Made by a program: the position numbers and the translations under genes. The notes below the pieces were generated by a model. That model was not told the DNA's origin, made no database searches, and saw only the letters and a program-made list of their open reading frames with translations. Below are positions 7,719-16,760 of a DNA stretch of 64,000 nucleotides, piece after piece; the stretch's first letter is position 1, and the number at the start of each line of letters is the position of its first letter. Source of the DNA: Bacteroidales bacterium (GTDB taxonomy: Bacteria > Bacteroidota > Bacteroidia > Bacteroidales > F082); the NCBI GenBank assembly GCA_030683155.1, contig JAUXMV010000107.1, positions 25,821-89,820 on the forward strand, in the 5' to 3' direction.

Positions 7719-10424
7719 CTATTTTCTTATGATTACCTTCTTTGAAACTGATTCATCTGCACTTTTCAGAACAAGCCAGTAAACACCTGAATTCAACATT
7801 GTCAGATCTACACTTTTATTTGTCAGATTATTGGCTGACAGATTGGTTTCAATTGAAACGAGTTTTCCAAAACTATCAAAGACTTCCAAAGAATATGTTA
7901 TTTCATTTTTAAGATTTAGTCTGATCTCGAATTTTCCTTGATTTGGATTCGGAAAAATCTGGAATGAATTTTCCAGATCATTGTCCTTGATTGAAACAGA
8001 AACAACATTAACAATATTTGATGGTGCTGAACTACAGTTATTTACAGTGACAACAACATGATAATTTCCGTTTGCCAAGGCAACGTGAACCCGTCCGGTT
8101 GCACCCGGAACAATAGCTCCCTCCAAATACCATTGATTTCCTTCAGCAACGCTGCTTGTCAAAGTTGTGCCTGCTGCCGAAATTACAGCTGCTTCAGGGG
8201 CATTATTAACAACAACTTCAAGAGGAGCCGAAGTTTCGCTGATACAGTTTCCATCAGTTGCAAATACAGTTATTGCACCGTTCTGCGCTGTTTCAGAAAT
8301 ATTAACTGTAACGGCATTGGTATTATTTCCACTTGTTATTGTGAATCCTTCGGGCATTGTCCAGACATAAGAAGTTGCACCTGGAAAAGGTAAGATGCTG
8401 TATACAAGACCCGTAGAATTATCACAAACATTTTGATCACCTGAAATCAGTCCAATCGAGCCGGGCATCAGACATGTTGTTGTAAATGTTTGATCCAACC
8501 CATAAGCAGTGCCAAAACTGTTGGTTGCAACAACACGAAAGTGATAAGAAACACCCGGTTGTAAAGCCATTAAATTTGCTATAACCGGAACATCTGTATT
8601 ACCGGAAACTTCTGCAGGTACAGCAGAAACAGTATTTCCATAGGTTGAAGAAAGACCCCATTCAAATGTAACGTTGGTAACGCTGTTATTTGCATTCACC
8701 AGTGCATTCAATGTGGCAGAATACAATTGAATTTCTGTGGCAGCCATTGTTTGAACAACTGGAGTCATTGATGTTTGTCCGGAAATTGTAATCTGAATTG
8801 ATCCCAAAACAGTGTTATCCAGAACGGAAGTAGCTATTGCTGAAACAGTTCCGTTTTCAGAAGCTGTTACCAAACCTGTTGGGCTAATATTTGCATTGCC
8901 GGTTTCAGCCACGATCGACCACTCAACCTGCTGTGTGGCGACTGAAGGAAAAACAGTTGAAACCAGTTGCAGCGTACCTCCTGAGGTAGTTATTTCAGCA
9001 GCTACGCCATTTTGGGTAGCAACTTCTACGCCTATGACGCCATTTGTTGAAATACCCTGAATAAAAGCCTGGCTGAATGCGCTGCGGTTTTCTGACCAAA
9101 CGGCTGCTATTCTGTCTGAACCTACGAAACCGCTGTTAAACCTGCCTTTCGGGCTGCCCAGAGTAGCTGTGGTTGAGCTTAATTCAATGTTGTTGTAGCT
9201 CCAGACAAAATCGCCGGAGTCATTAAGTTTTGTAACATAAATCTTGTAGTTGATATCATAGGAGATAAACATCGGTGCATCACCGACAAGTAAAAGATTA
9301 GCTGTCTGTGTATTGCGGGTTGATGTTACAGGATAAATCATTTTGGCCTGATCAGACAACAATCTTGCACCTGTTGATTTTAAAAATTTCTGAATATATA
9401 CACCATAATTATTTTGGTTTGGATCGCTGAAACTACAAACAGACCAAATGTAGGGTGAGCCAATTTCCTGACTCATATTAGTCATTTGCTGGTAGTTATC
9501 AGTAGAACCGGTATTTGTACTGAAATTGGAACCATTCATACCATAAGGTATTGTTCCATTAGGATTGATTCGTTGAACATAGGAATTAAAGCGGTTTCCT
9601 TGTGCTGCATAATAACCAAAATAGGTTGTGTCACCTTCAGAAGAAATCGAATAATATCTTGCGCCACTTGTAGTCAGATCACCAATTTGCAATGGGGCAT
9701 AAAGTTCTGTGCCATTGTTGTTAAAGTGTTGGGCAAATAAGGTTGTAGAAATTCCAAAACCTCTTCTTTGGTAAACAACAGTAAATTTCCCATCCAGATT
9801 TGAAACAATTTGTCCGCGCGTTGTTAGTGATGTGCCAACCTTGATTTGTACAGGTGTTGTCCAGGCTAAGCTGCCCTGCGTGTTGATTTTTTGCAATTCT
9901 AAAGTATTGCTTGTAGCATCACTCCATGTAACCGCTACCTCACCATTGCTTAAGACAGCTGGATAAGGTGCGAGTCCCATTCCAAGAATAACGCCATCTG
10001 TTGACCATAGATGTGTTCCTGCCTGAGAGATTTTATAGGCAACAGCCGTGTAATCGCTGCCGCTTCTCATGTCCTGCATACTGATAATAAAATTCCCATC
10101 ATGATCCGCAGTAGCATTAAAAACGAATGTGGCAGAACCAGAAGTTTTGTTGCTGACCAATACTCCGTTTGTGCCAAGTAATTTATTGCCGTCTGCATCA
10201 AAAAGCTGAGCTCTCATGTCATAGTTTCCGCTATTGAGATGGTAGAAAGCGACCCAAAGTTTGCCGTCATTCGTTGAGGATGTTTGAATGTCAGCTGCTT
10301 CATACTCAGAAACCAACAGATTCACAGCGGTATTGGTATTCCATTGGCTTATTGCAAAAAATGGCAGCATGAAGAGTGTCATGGATAAAAGGAACATTTT
10401 TTCTTTAAATGTAGTTTTTTTCAT
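7719..10424 (-). CDS. T9SS type A cargo protein with Ig-like, FN3 and PKD-like domains
   Basis: This 901-residue secreted protein begins with a signal peptide ending near FAISQW (about residue 27). Residues 28-470 form repeated beta-rich blades that mention narrative-type repeats but match no enzyme I recognise. A BIG2-like Ig domain follows (about 475-555), then a fibronectin-III-like domain (about 560-655, with GVSYHFRVVATNSFG), and a PKD/Ig-like domain (about 660-745). The last 80 residues are a T9SS type A sorting domain (FPNPNQGKFEI ... SGVYWLVLKS ... KKVIIRK), which directs export across the outer membrane and surface attachment. No catalytic residues are apparent, so a structural or binding role is the best guess. 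Confidence 0.85.
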   Translation of the reverse strand: MKKTTFKEKMFLLSMTLFMLPFFAISQWNTNTAVNLLVSEYEAADIQTSSTNDGKLWVAFYHLNSGNYDMRAQLFDADGNKLLGTNGVLVSNKTSGSATFVFNATADHDGNFIISMQDMRSGSDYTAVAYKISQAGTHLWSTDGVILGMGLAPYPAVLSNGEVAVTWSDATSNTLELQKINTQGSLAWTTPVQIKVGTSLTTRGQIVSNLDGKFTVVYQRRGFGISTTLFAQHFNNNGTELYAPLQIGDLTTSGARYYSISSEGDTTYFGYYAAQGNRFNSYVQRINPNGTIPYGMNGSNFSTNTGSTDNYQQMTNMSQEIGSPYIWSVCSFSDPNQNNYGVYIQKFLKSTGARLLSDQAKMIYPVTSTRNTQTANLLLVGDAPMFISYDINYKIYVTKLNDSGDFVWSYNNIELSSTTATLGSPKGRFNSGFVGSDRIAAVWSENRSAFSQAFIQGISTNGVIGVEVATQNGVAAEITTSGGTLQLVSTVFPSVATQQVEWSIVAETGNANISPTGLVTASENGTVSAIATSVLDNTVLGSIQITISGQTSMTPVVQTMAATEIQLYSATLNALVNANNSVTNVTFEWGLSSTYGNTVSAVPAEVSGNTDVPVIANLMALQPGVSYHFRVVATNSFGTAYGLDQTFTTTCLMPGSIGLISGDQNVCDNSTGLVYSILPFPGATSYVWTMPEGFTITSGNNTNAVTVNISETAQNGAITVFATDGNCISETSAPLEVVVNNAPEAAVISAAGTTLTSSVAEGNQWYLEGAIVPGATGRVHVALANGNYHVVVTVNNCSSAPSNIVNVVSVSIKDNDLENSFQIFPNPNQGKFEIRLNLKNEITYSLEVFDSFGKLVSIETNLSANNLTNKSVDLTMLNSGVYWLVLKSADESVSKKVIIRK

Positions 10425-10473
10425 TTGTGCGAATTTAAGTTATTTTAGATATTTTTCACTATAAATATTGGAG

Positions 10474-10481
10474 CAAAGTTA
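10474..10481 (-). promoter_or_regulatory. candidate -7 element (TAACTTTG)
   Basis: An exact TAnnTTTG match on the minus strand lies about 50 bp before the start codon of the 901-residue T9SS cargo gene. Confidence 0.35.
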
Positions 10482-10661
10482 ACATTTTGACTATTCCAAG
10501 GAATAAATAAAAATTCGCAAATTGGGAACTTTATTTTTTTTGTCAAATATAATTTTGCAGTTGGTTAATATCAATAGCTTCAAAATAATGCTCTTGCCCT
10601 CAGCGCATTACCGCATTGTCATGGCAACATAGCGAGCAATTTATTTGAGTGAAACCGATAA

Positions 10662-12293
10662 TCATCTGACAACAATAACTTTCTCTGTATGATAATACTT
10701 GTTGTCAAACACAAGGGTCAGTGACATAATTTGTGGTTTTATATCCTTATTTAAAGCAATCCTGTATGTTTGAAAGCCGGCTACAGTGGGCTCTATCATT
10801 CCCTGCAGGATTATTTTGCCTTGCATATCATTTAGAAAGTAACGGATTTCAGCTGCTTCTTTTCCGGCAACAGCAATGTTGATAAAACTTTGAACAGGGT
10901 TGAGAAGGATTTTTATGCGGTACGGACTGCTTCCATCAATTGCCTGAACAGCGGAGACAACATCTTTATACATGTATACGGCAAACAGGGAAGGATCGGC
11001 ACTTGTTGTATTGGTTTGATTGTTTGCAAATGGATTGAGTGACGGACTGTAAATTCCACCAAGGATGTATCCAAGCAGGATCGTGTCTTGCTCAATTTCA
11101 TTCAGTTTTATCAGCGTAGATGAATATTGTGGCAGGTCGGTGTTGACAATAAATTCAGCGCTTGAGCCTCGAAAACCAGGCATGCTTATTGGCAGTTGAT
11201 ATTCAGTAAAACTGTTGTCTGCATGGCGTGTTAACCTACTTATCGTATTCACGAAAGGAACAAGATTATCCTGAATAAGTGCACCATTTTGATAGTAATA
11301 TTGACTCATGCCGCCAAAGAATAAACTATGGTTTTCGTTGTTGATACTGTCAAACAAACTTACTTTGGCACTGTGATAATGACTTAGATATTGATTGAAT
11401 TCAGTTCTAGGATTGTATCCATCTGATTTAATATCAACAGGATACAAAAAAGGAAGATCCGAACCTGATTGAAAAACACCAGATGAAATTAAATAGCCTT
11501 CCTGTCCGTCAGGAAAAATCTGAGGTAATAAATTGTAGTCTCTTCGACGTAAATGCACAGGATCTGTAAGGGCTGAATAATTACTATAAACGGGAGAGGT
11601 TCCGCTATTGTTGAGTTGAAATTTTTGAATTTGATTTGTGTATTGCTGGGTATATGTTGCTCCTCCCACTGGATTGTAGCGTCCGTCAAATCTGTGGCCA
11701 CCAACCAAGTAGTATGTATCATCAATTTTGCCTAAATAGCCTCCTGTAACAGCAAAGATTTCATTGGTTGATTGTTTGAATGAGGATTGAAGAGGACTTC
11801 CGTTCATGATGGCATTTATTGCAGAAGAAACAGTCACTGAGGTAATTGCAGGGAAGGTAATCCAGTTGTTAGCTGTCGCTGAGTAAGCATAACCTCCTAT
11901 AATATATAAGGTATCGCTATCCTGATGAAAATTCATGTTGGTTGATTGTAGCTGTTCCTTTATACCGTTGGGCAAAGAATTTACTGAGGCACCCCACACT
12001 TGCTGTTGCTCAATATCAATTACATATAAATCAGTGTTGTTGTGGGAAGCGGGAAAAGCGGCAAAGGGCTGTCGGGCATGCAGTCCATCTTTTCTGCCTC
12101 CGATGATAAGCAATTTGCTATCATGCTGGCCAATAGCATAAGAGTGAAGTGGAGGGATTCCGCTCATGTTAACGGCTTCAATGGCAACAGAATATGTGAA
12201 TTCGTTCTGGCTCAATGAGTAGCTTGTTGATGTCAGAATAAGAAGGAGAAGCAGAATCTTTTCTTTGACGAATTGTATTTTTGAGTTTTTCAT
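10662..12293 (-). CDS. secreted kelch-like beta-propeller protein with degenerate T9SS-type tail
   Basis: The 543-residue protein has a signal peptide (to about residue 28, SYSLSQ). It is followed by kelch-like blades recognisable from LLIIGGRKDG, TLYIIGGYAYS, TYYLVGGHRFDGRY, and HSLFFGGMSQYY, where paired glycines follow hydrophobic strands. The C-terminal 80 residues (KILLNPVQSFINIAV ... EKVIVVR) resemble a T9SS type A sorting domain but lack the usual YPNP opening, having LLNPV instead. The protein is probably surface-exposed or secreted; ligand and function are unknown. It runs in the same direction as the preceding cargo gene but is separated from it by 237 bp, so I do not treat them as one operon. 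Confidence 0.75.
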   Translation of the reverse strand: MKNSKIQFVKEKILLLLLILTSTSYSLSQNEFTYSVAIEAVNMSGIPPLHSYAIGQHDSKLLIIGGRKDGLHARQPFAAFPASHNNTDLYVIDIEQQQVWGASVNSLPNGIKEQLQSTNMNFHQDSDTLYIIGGYAYSATANNWITFPAITSVTVSSAINAIMNGSPLQSSFKQSTNEIFAVTGGYLGKIDDTYYLVGGHRFDGRYNPVGGATYTQQYTNQIQKFQLNNSGTSPVYSNYSALTDPVHLRRRDYNLLPQIFPDGQEGYLISSGVFQSGSDLPFLYPVDIKSDGYNPRTEFNQYLSHYHSAKVSLFDSINNENHSLFFGGMSQYYYQNGALIQDNLVPFVNTISRLTRHADNSFTEYQLPISMPGFRGSSAEFIVNTDLPQYSSTLIKLNEIEQDTILLGYILGGIYSPSLNPFANNQTNTTSADPSLFAVYMYKDVVSAVQAIDGSSPYRIKILLNPVQSFINIAVAGKEAAEIRYFLNDMQGKIILQGMIEPTVAGFQTYRIALNKDIKPQIMSLTLVFDNKYYHTEKVIVVR

Positions 12294-12334
12294 TTCCGTT
12301 AATTTCGTACTTGAAAACAGGATTTTAATTGATA

Positions 12335-12342
12335 CAAAAGTA
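12335..12342 (-). promoter_or_regulatory. candidate -7 element (TACTTTTG)
   Basis: An exact TAnnTTTG match on the minus strand lies about 42 bp before the kelch-like gene. Confidence 0.35.
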
Positions 12343-12506
12343 GCTTTCCCGGTTTCTTAGCTGTTATAACATTTAGTTTTTGAAGTATAAAATTTTAACT
12401 TCATATTAGTTTGATAAATAGCTAAGGTTTTTGAAGTATCAACATGGATTTAGTGTTTTAGTAAAACCTCTTGCAGCTTATATTTAATCGAACACAGTGA
12501 ATGGAT

Positions 12507-12542
12507 TTTGATAGTTTCAAAAATTCTTTTGTCATATCTTTG
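12507..12542 (+). promoter_or_regulatory. candidate promoter of the flavodiiron gene
   Basis: TATCTTTG at 12535-12542 is preceded by TTTG at 12507-12510 with a 24-bp spacer. It lies 37 bp before the start codon. Confidence 0.4.
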
Positions 12543-12579
12543 CTGCTGGAAATAGAAAGCGCAATAATTTGTATTTTTT

Positions 12580-13785
12580 ATGAAAGATATTCAAGTTCTG
12601 GAAGTTAAGAAAGATATTCATTGGGTTGGAGTGCTCGATAAAGATATCGTTACTTTTGATGTAGTGATGGAAACAAAATATGGAACCACCTACAACAGTT
12701 ATCTCATCCTCGCTGAGAAAAAAGCCATTATTGAAACTGTAAAAGAAAAATTCTGGCCTGAGTTTGAAGCAAAACTTAGGTCACTGATGGATCCTTCTGA
12801 GCTGGAATATATTGTCTTCAACCACACCGAACCTGACCATTCAGGTTGTGTAGGAAAGCTTCTTGAAATTGCACCAAAAGCAAAGATCGTAGGCACAGGC
12901 AATGCGATACGTTATCTGAAAGACCTTACATCAGCCCCATTTGAAAGTATTCAGGTGAAAGATGGCGATGAATTGAGCCTTGGCAATAAAACACTTCGAT
13001 TTGTTGGAGCGGCTAATCTCCATTGGCCTGATTCGATGTATACTTATCTTGTTGAGGATAAAGTGTTGTTTACATGTGATTCATTTGGTGCGCATTATGC
13101 TGATGAACGTATGTTTGATGATCTGGTAGGCGACTGGGATGACGCCTTTAGATATTATTTTGATGTGATACTTAAGCCTTTCAGCAGGTTTATGTTAAAA
13201 GCTATTGAACGAATCCGTCCGCTTGAAATAGATGTACTTTGCACCGGACATGGCCCGATTCTAAGATCGAACTGGAAGCGTTATGTTGACCTTTCAGAGC
13301 AATATGCTAAAGAGGCGAGTGCCCTTCCGCAACAAAGACGTGTTTACATTCCCTATGTTTCTGCCTACCACAAAACCGGCCTCATTGCTGAAGCTATTGC
13401 TAATGGACTCATGCACGGTGGTGAACTGGATGTTGTTTTGCAAGATATTGAGCACACTTCTCTGGGCGAAATAGATATGAATGTAGCTATGGCATCGGGC
13501 ATCATTGTCGGATGTCCAACCATAAATCAAAATATTTTATTGCCGATCTACCGGCTTTTTGCTGTAATTAACCCATTGCGCGACAAAGGAAAATTGGCAG
13601 GAGGATTTGGATCATATGGATGGAGTGGCGAAGGCATGAAAATACTTCGTTCCAATCTCGAAAATCTTAAACTGAAATACACAGAAACAGATGTATTCAT
13701 TAAGTTTTCGCCCAATGAAGATGATTTGAATCGTGCTGAAACTTATGGAAGGAAATTTGCTGAATTATTGAAGGAAAACCAATAA
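12580..13785 (+). CDS. flavodiiron protein (FprA family A-type flavoprotein)
   Basis: This 401-residue cytosolic enzyme is a metallo-beta-lactamase-fold diiron domain (residues 1-250) followed by a flavodoxin domain (about 253-400). The iron ligands are visible: HTEPDH gives His82, Glu84, Asp86 and His87; a further His lies in NLHWPDS, an Asp in FTCDSFG, and a His in CTGHGP. The FMN domain opens with VYIPYVSAYHKTG and contains GGFGSYGWSGEG. Such proteins reduce O2 to water or NO to N2O, using electrons from rubredoxin or NADH reductases, and protect anaerobes and microaerophiles. No rubredoxin gene is adjacent, so the electron donor is unknown. Length and domain order are standard. Confidence 0.95.
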   Translation: MKDIQVLEVKKDIHWVGVLDKDIVTFDVVMETKYGTTYNSYLILAEKKAIIETVKEKFWPEFEAKLRSLMDPSELEYIVFNHTEPDHSGCVGKLLEIAPKAKIVGTGNAIRYLKDLTSAPFESIQVKDGDELSLGNKTLRFVGAANLHWPDSMYTYLVEDKVLFTCDSFGAHYADERMFDDLVGDWDDAFRYYFDVILKPFSRFMLKAIERIRPLEIDVLCTGHGPILRSNWKRYVDLSEQYAKEASALPQQRRVYIPYVSAYHKTGLIAEAIANGLMHGGELDVVLQDIEHTSLGEIDMNVAMASGIIVGCPTINQNILLPIYRLFAVINPLRDKGKLAGGFGSYGWSGEGMKILRSNLENLKLKYTETDVFIKFSPNEDDLNRAETYGRKFAELLKENQ

Positions 13786-13828
13786 TTATCCCAAAATTTT
13801 CGTTCTTTTGCCATAATGAACATTGCCT

Positions 13829-14677
13829 ATGACTTTTAATATTCCAACTTTAAAACCATTTTTACTAATAAGCATTGCCATACTTCTAGTTTTCAGTTCC
13901 TGCACTGTTGAGAGAAAGATGGCTAACCATTTTGTGAAACATTCAGACAAGTTGGCTATCATGGTTTTATTTCCAAAGGAAGTGCTTGCAGTGAATGAAA
14001 AAGCCGGTGAAAAGCCTGTGACTTTCTTTTTTGAAGAAGCAAAACGCGACACCTCCTTGGTAAGAAATACCATTATTCTGAAAGATCTTGATGACGAAAA
14101 AATAATTACACCTTTTCGGCAGGCCTTTATAGCCGAGTTAAAAAACTATGGCTTAAAGGTTTTTGAGGAAGAAATGATGGATGAGTTTTTGCTGATTGAT
14201 ACAGACGCATTCATGATGAATCTTGCGCAGATGGAAATTCAGGAGTATGTGACTGTAAATCAAGATGCAGTTGCAGTAGGTGAACAAACATATACACAGG
14301 ATATCTGGCTTAACGGAATCAATGTGGCAGCATGGTTTGAACTCAATCAGTTTAACAGCAATCTGCAGGAAAGACCAAAAGTACTCTTTGCTTCACACGA
14401 TCAGCTTGATAATTATGTTGGTTATTTCATACAAAAGTTTTTCACCGGTGAGATTGAATACCGACTTACTGTTGATACCATTTCAATGAATAGTTTCACT
14501 AGTTTTTCCAATTATCTTGGAAGGCTTTATGCTGCTTATACTTTCGACTATCTGATGAATAATTACATTAAATCAAAGACAACCGAAGATCAGAGAACCA
14601 AAAGGTATTTCAGATTTGATCCCTACCGCAGAATGTTCTTTTTTACAGAAGACGACAAATTCGTGGAACTTGAATAG
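13829..14677 (+). CDS. hypothetical lipoprotein
   Basis: This 282-residue protein has a lipoprotein signal with lipobox FSSC (Cys near residue 26), so it is probably envelope anchored. I do not recognise the family. The body is mixed alpha/beta with acidic stretches (KDLDDEKI, EEEMMDE) and a charged tail. It begins 43 bp after the flavodiiron stop codon and may be co-transcribed with it, although nothing in the sequence links them functionally. The ATG at 13829 is preferred over a TTG two codons earlier. Immediately downstream is an AT-rich hairpin. Confidence 0.7.
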   Translation: MTFNIPTLKPFLLISIAILLVFSSCTVERKMANHFVKHSDKLAIMVLFPKEVLAVNEKAGEKPVTFFFEEAKRDTSLVRNTIILKDLDDEKIITPFRQAFIAELKNYGLKVFEEEMMDEFLLIDTDAFMMNLAQMEIQEYVTVNQDAVAVGEQTYTQDIWLNGINVAAWFELNQFNSNLQERPKVLFASHDQLDNYVGYFIQKFFTGEIEYRLTVDTISMNSFTSFSNYLGRLYAAYTFDYLMNNYIKSKTTEDQRTKRYFRFDPYRRMFFFTEDDKFVELE

Positions 14678-14688
14678 GTGAAATTCCA

Positions 14689-14715
14689 GAAAATTATTTT
14701 GCTGACATAATTTTC
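14689..14715 (+). terminator. AT-rich hairpin, possible terminator
   Basis: A perfect 9-bp inverted repeat (14689-14697 with 14707-14715) starts 11 bp after the lipoprotein stop. The stem is AT-only apart from one pair and no T-run follows, so terminator activity is uncertain. Confidence 0.35.
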
Positions 14716-14855
14716 AATTAGTTATTAGATAGGTGTATAGATATTTTTTTGCATTATTTCTGATAATTGAAAAAGCTTTGAAAAATCATGGAATTGGATA
14801 ACATTGTATTTAAAGAGGAGTTGAAAAAAAATACTTGATTATACTTTGATTACCT

Positions 14856-15596
14856 ATGGAAAACTATCGCATTGTTACACTTATCGTAGAGGATGACATG
14901 AATCAGCGCCAGCTTTTGGAAGGACTCATTCAAGCAAATCATCCTGAAGTTCAAGTGGTTGGAACTTGTTCCTCTGGTGCAGAAGCACTTTCAACACTAC
15001 AGACCATCCGCCCTGACCTGCTTCTTTTAGATATTGATTTGGGAGATATGAGTGCTTTCGATTTGTTGGGTTATTTAAAAGAGCATCCTTTTCATATTAT
15101 TTTCACAACTGCTTTTAACGAATATGCGCTGCAAGCTTTTCGTGTTCATGCAATTGATTATCTCCTCAAACCCATAGACAATGAAGAGTTGGCTGCCGCT
15201 TTAAGCAAAGTCGTTAATAAAAAAAATCGCATTCAGAGTTATTCAGAACTAATCAGTGATTTGCAGCAACTGAACAAGCGGTACCTTTCGATACGTGAGA
15301 ATGAGCATGTTGTCTATATTCCGGTTCAAGATATTATCTATGTCGAAGAGGTGGGAAATGAAGTTTGTGTTCACTTTACTGAAACGAAAAAAAGGCATAA
15401 GTTGACTTCTAATCAAACCATTGCAAGTGTCGAAAACGAGCTTTTCTCTCATGAGTTTATTAGGATTCATCCAAAATATTTAGTCAGCCCCTCACAAATC
15501 CGCAGCTATAACAAAGCATCTGGTAAACTTAAAATAGCTAGTGGCGATGCTTTGGAAGTTTCAAAGAATATGAGATGGTTTTTTGAGAAGTCATAA
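14856..15596 (+). CDS. LytTR family response regulator
   Basis: This 246-residue regulator has a receiver domain (about 5-125) with the phosphorylation site in LLLLDIDLGD and a conserved Lys in YLLKPID. A LytTR DNA-binding domain follows (about 145-243), containing YIPVQDIIYVEEVGNEVCVHF and FIRIHPKYLVSPSQI. Such proteins normally pair with a LytS/YehU-type membrane kinase encoded next door; none is adjacent here, so this one is orphaned or paired with a distant kinase. Neighbours (a lipoprotein and a PlsC-like enzyme) give no clear hint of the regulon. Confidence 0.9.
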   Translation: MENYRIVTLIVEDDMNQRQLLEGLIQANHPEVQVVGTCSSGAEALSTLQTIRPDLLLLDIDLGDMSAFDLLGYLKEHPFHIIFTTAFNEYALQAFRVHAIDYLLKPIDNEELAAALSKVVNKKNRIQSYSELISDLQQLNKRYLSIRENEHVVYIPVQDIIYVEEVGNEVCVHFTETKKRHKLTSNQTIASVENELFSHEFIRIHPKYLVSPSQIRSYNKASGKLKIASGDALEVSKNMRWFFEKS

Positions 15597-15717
15597 CTCA
15601 ATTTTTTCTCATTTGCCTCACGATAGCAAACACTGATCGTGCAATCATTTCGCCTTACAGATTGCTTTGCGATCAAACTGAATTCTTTTTTCTTACTTTT
15701 GCGCAAATTCAAATTAA

Positions 15718-16284
15718 ATGAAGATTATCGGGAAATTTTTGTTTTATATTATGGGCTGGAAAATAGTAGGTTCTATACCAGATAATATAAAGAAATGCGT
15801 AATTATTGCTGCACCACATACAAGTAATTTAGATTTTTATTTGGGACGTATTGCTTATTATGCTTTGGGCGTCCCTGTAAAATTCCTTATAAAAAAAGAG
15901 GCGTTTGATAACCCCCTTGGCGGTTTATTGCTTAAAATGGGCGGTATTCCGGTCGATAGAAAAAAGAGCACAAACTTAGTTGATCAGGTAGCTTCACTTT
16001 TTAATCAGCATGAAATTTTGAATATTGTTGTCACACCTGAAGGTACGAGGAAACTTGTTACAAATTGGAAAAGAGGTTACTATTATATTGCCGTTAAAGC
16101 AAAAGTGCCGATGGTTTTAGGCTTTGTTGATTACAAAAGTAAAGAAGGTGGGTTTGGACCAATTATATATCCATCAGGTGATTACGAAAAAGATATTTTG
16201 CAGATTGAAGCATTTTATAAAACAAAAACTGCACGGCATCCCGAAAAATTCAATTTAAGTCCGCAAAACCTGAATGCAGAATAA
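15718..16284 (+). CDS. PlsC-like acyltransferase
   Basis: This 188-residue protein of the 1-acyl-glycerol-3-phosphate acyltransferase superfamily has the catalytic HxxxxD motif in APHTSNLDFY, the second motif around GGIPVDRKKS, and the substrate-binding TPEGTRKLV. It is shorter than typical PlsC (about 240 residues) and lacks an obvious N-terminal membrane anchor beyond the first hydrophobic stretch. It resembles short Bacteroidota acyltransferases whose acceptor may be a lysophospholipid or another glycerolipid. It converges with the zinc-ribbon gene 14 bp downstream. Confidence 0.85.
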   Translation: MKIIGKFLFYIMGWKIVGSIPDNIKKCVIIAAPHTSNLDFYLGRIAYYALGVPVKFLIKKEAFDNPLGGLLLKMGGIPVDRKKSTNLVDQVASLFNQHEILNIVVTPEGTRKLVTNWKRGYYYIAVKAKVPMVLGFVDYKSKEGGFGPIIYPSGDYEKDILQIEAFYKTKTARHPEKFNLSPQNLNAE

Positions 16285-16298
16285 TTTTTCATTTAACA

Positions 16299-16670
16299 TC
16301 AAAAGTCTTTGTTTTCAACCAACATGAAATAATCATTTTCTAGCTGCAAGTAGCCTTGGTCGTAGACAAAATAATACGTCCGTTTTTCTTTTGTTGTATA
16401 GGTACTTGTAAAAAGCTTGAAATTAAACCCTTTCTTTTCCAGAACAGATTTTCTTACAGATGTTTTTCCATCGGGGTTTAACTCGGATAAAATGGCTCTG
16501 TTTTTCCGCAATTGATTATTGATATTGCGAATAAGCTCTGTGGCATCCCCATTGAGTTTTTGGTTATAAACAGTTCGACATTGATCGTTACAAAATTTTT
16601 TGTCAGATCGGCCCATAAGTTCGTCACCACATTCAAGACATGTTCTTTTGGTAATTGATGGTCTAATCAT
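16299..16670 (-). CDS. small zinc-ribbon protein
   Basis: This 123-residue protein has a four-cysteine zinc-ribbon-like N-terminus: CLECGD near residue 10 and CNDQC near residue 27, spaced as Cx2C and Cx3C. A charged middle with several Lys/Arg follows, then a hydrophobic, aromatic C-terminus (YYFVYDQGYLQLEN). The pattern suggests nucleic-acid or protein binding, similar to DUF2116-type ribbons, but I cannot name a function. It has its own candidate promoter placed just after the terminator of the next gene. Confidence 0.7.
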   Translation of the reverse strand: MIRPSITKRTCLECGDELMGRSDKKFCNDQCRTVYNQKLNGDATELIRNINNQLRKNRAILSELNPDGKTSVRKSVLEKKGFNFKLFTSTYTTKEKRTYYFVYDQGYLQLENDYFMLVENKDF

Positions 16671-16690
16671 TTTTTCTGTTGTTTATAATG

Positions 16691-16698
16691 CAAATATA
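16691..16698 (-). promoter_or_regulatory. candidate -7 element (TATATTTG)
   Basis: An exact TAnnTTTG match on the minus strand lies 20 bp before the zinc-ribbon start codon and directly after a terminator stem, which supports independent transcription. Confidence 0.4.
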
Positions 16699-16700
16699 AC

Positions 16701-16739
16701 AAAACGAGCCTGCAAAAATTAATCTTGCAGGCTCGTTTT
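16701..16739 (-). terminator. perfect 15-bp hairpin terminator
   Basis: A 15-bp perfect stem (16701-16715 with 16725-16739) has a 9-nt loop and is GC-rich in the middle with T-runs at both ends. It ends transcription of the cargo gene that stops at 16761. Confidence 0.85.
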
Positions 16740-16760
16740 TCTAAAATGTGATATTTAGGT

